Assembly (NCBI GenBank): GCA_016789295.1
Contig: JAEUQL010000320.1
Location: 1-5,069, forward strand
Reading direction: 5' to 3'
Source of the DNA: Blastocatellia bacterium
Lineage (GTDB): Bacteria; Acidobacteriota; Blastocatellia; Chloracidobacteriales; JADJPF01
DNA length: 5,069 bases
The notes under the pieces: generated by a model
What the model was told of the DNA's origin: nothing
The model's input: only the letters and a program-made list of their open reading frames with translations
Database searches by the model: none
Shown: positions 4,748 through 5,069 of the stretch, one piece after another
Position numbering within the stretch: the first letter of the stretch is position 1
How the letters are laid out: each line of letters opens with the position of its first letter
Translations under genes and position numbers: made by a program

Positions 4748-5069
4748 ATGAAGATTGGACCTTATACTTTAATTAAAGAGCTTGGACGTGGAGCTTATGG
4801 AAGCGTTTGGCTTGCAGAGAGGCGTGGAGCATTTGCTACTACTGAAGTAGCTCTTAAACTAGCACTCGATCAAGAGCCAGATTTTGATATGATACGTCAA
4901 GAGTCCCAACTTTGGGCCAAGCTTGGTGGCCATCCCAACATATTACCAATAATTGAAGCCGACATATATGATGGACGTGTAGTTATTGTTAGTGAATATG
5001 CACCAGATGGTTCATTAGAGAAGTGGTTAGAAAAGCATAATGGAAAAGCCCCTTCTCTAGAAGATGCAG
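4748..5069 (+). CDS. Hanks-type serine/threonine protein kinase, N-terminal part
   Basis: The start of a eukaryotic-like Ser/Thr kinase, a cytoplasmic signalling domain that phosphorylates proteins using ATP. The first 107 residues are visible and the gene continues past the right edge. Present are the glycine-rich ATP loop G13RGAYGSV20, the ATP-anchoring lysine K37 in VALK, a likely helix-C glutamate E52 (RQES), the HPNI segment (62-65), and the hinge SEYAPDGSLEKWL (82-94). The catalytic HRD and DFG loops and any C-terminal sensor or repeat domain lie outside the window, so activity and ligand cannot be judged. The ATG at 4748 starts four residues before the conserved PYTLIKELG strand, which fits the family. 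The gene is 73 bases after the hydroxylase gene, with its own promoter-like sequence and inverted repeat upstream and no clear ribosome binding site. Confidence 0.92.
   Translation, partial: MKIGPYTLIKELGRGAYGSVWLAERRGAFATTEVALKLALDQEPDFDMIRQESQLWAKLGGHPNILPIIEADIYDGRVVIVSEYAPDGSLEKWLEKHNGKAPSLEDA

Overview
The window is an ordinary-looking chromosomal stretch of a probably Gram-negative bacterium. By eye, GC is a little over 40%, and lower between genes. I see no insertion sequence, phage gene, CRISPR array, tRNA or rRNA. One protein has a Sec signal peptide, one gene (serC) has a textbook Shine-Dalgarno sequence, and the last gene is a Hanks-type Ser/Thr kinase. The 249-aa secreted protein and the kinase N-terminus remind me of Acidobacteriota (Blastocatellia-like). 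Other kinase-rich phyla are possible, so the taxonomy is a weak inference from recall.

Layout from left to right. Positions 1-337 hold no recognisable gene, but they contain hairpins, a 41-codon candidate small ORF and a strong plus-strand intrinsic terminator (292-321), so something is probably transcribed rightward here. Positions 338-1087 on the minus strand encode a 249-aa exported protein of unknown function, with a good extended -10 promoter. The divergent spacer 1088-1375 holds a long imperfect dyad and a 14-bp potential RNA helix that would mask the serC ribosome binding site. Positions 1376-2461 are serC (phosphoserine aminotransferase), followed by a terminator-like hairpin. Positions 2555-3790 encode a major facilitator transporter resembling the sialate:H+ symporter family. 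Positions 3856-4674 encode a membrane di-iron hydroxylase of the sterol desaturase/fatty acid hydroxylase superfamily. A promoter-like region with an inverted repeat (4705-4736) precedes the kinase gene, which starts at 4748 and runs off the right edge.

From serC onward all genes lie on the plus strand with gaps of about 65-95 bp. They do not form an obvious pathway: serine/PLP biosynthesis, solute transport, lipid hydroxylation and signalling. They may be partly co-transcribed, but the hairpin after serC and the promoter-like sequence before the kinase suggest separate units. I found no convincing new multi-gene system. The observations most worth checking are the possible masking of the serC Shine-Dalgarno, the unexplained rightward transcription unit at the left edge, and the inverted repeat on the kinase promoter.
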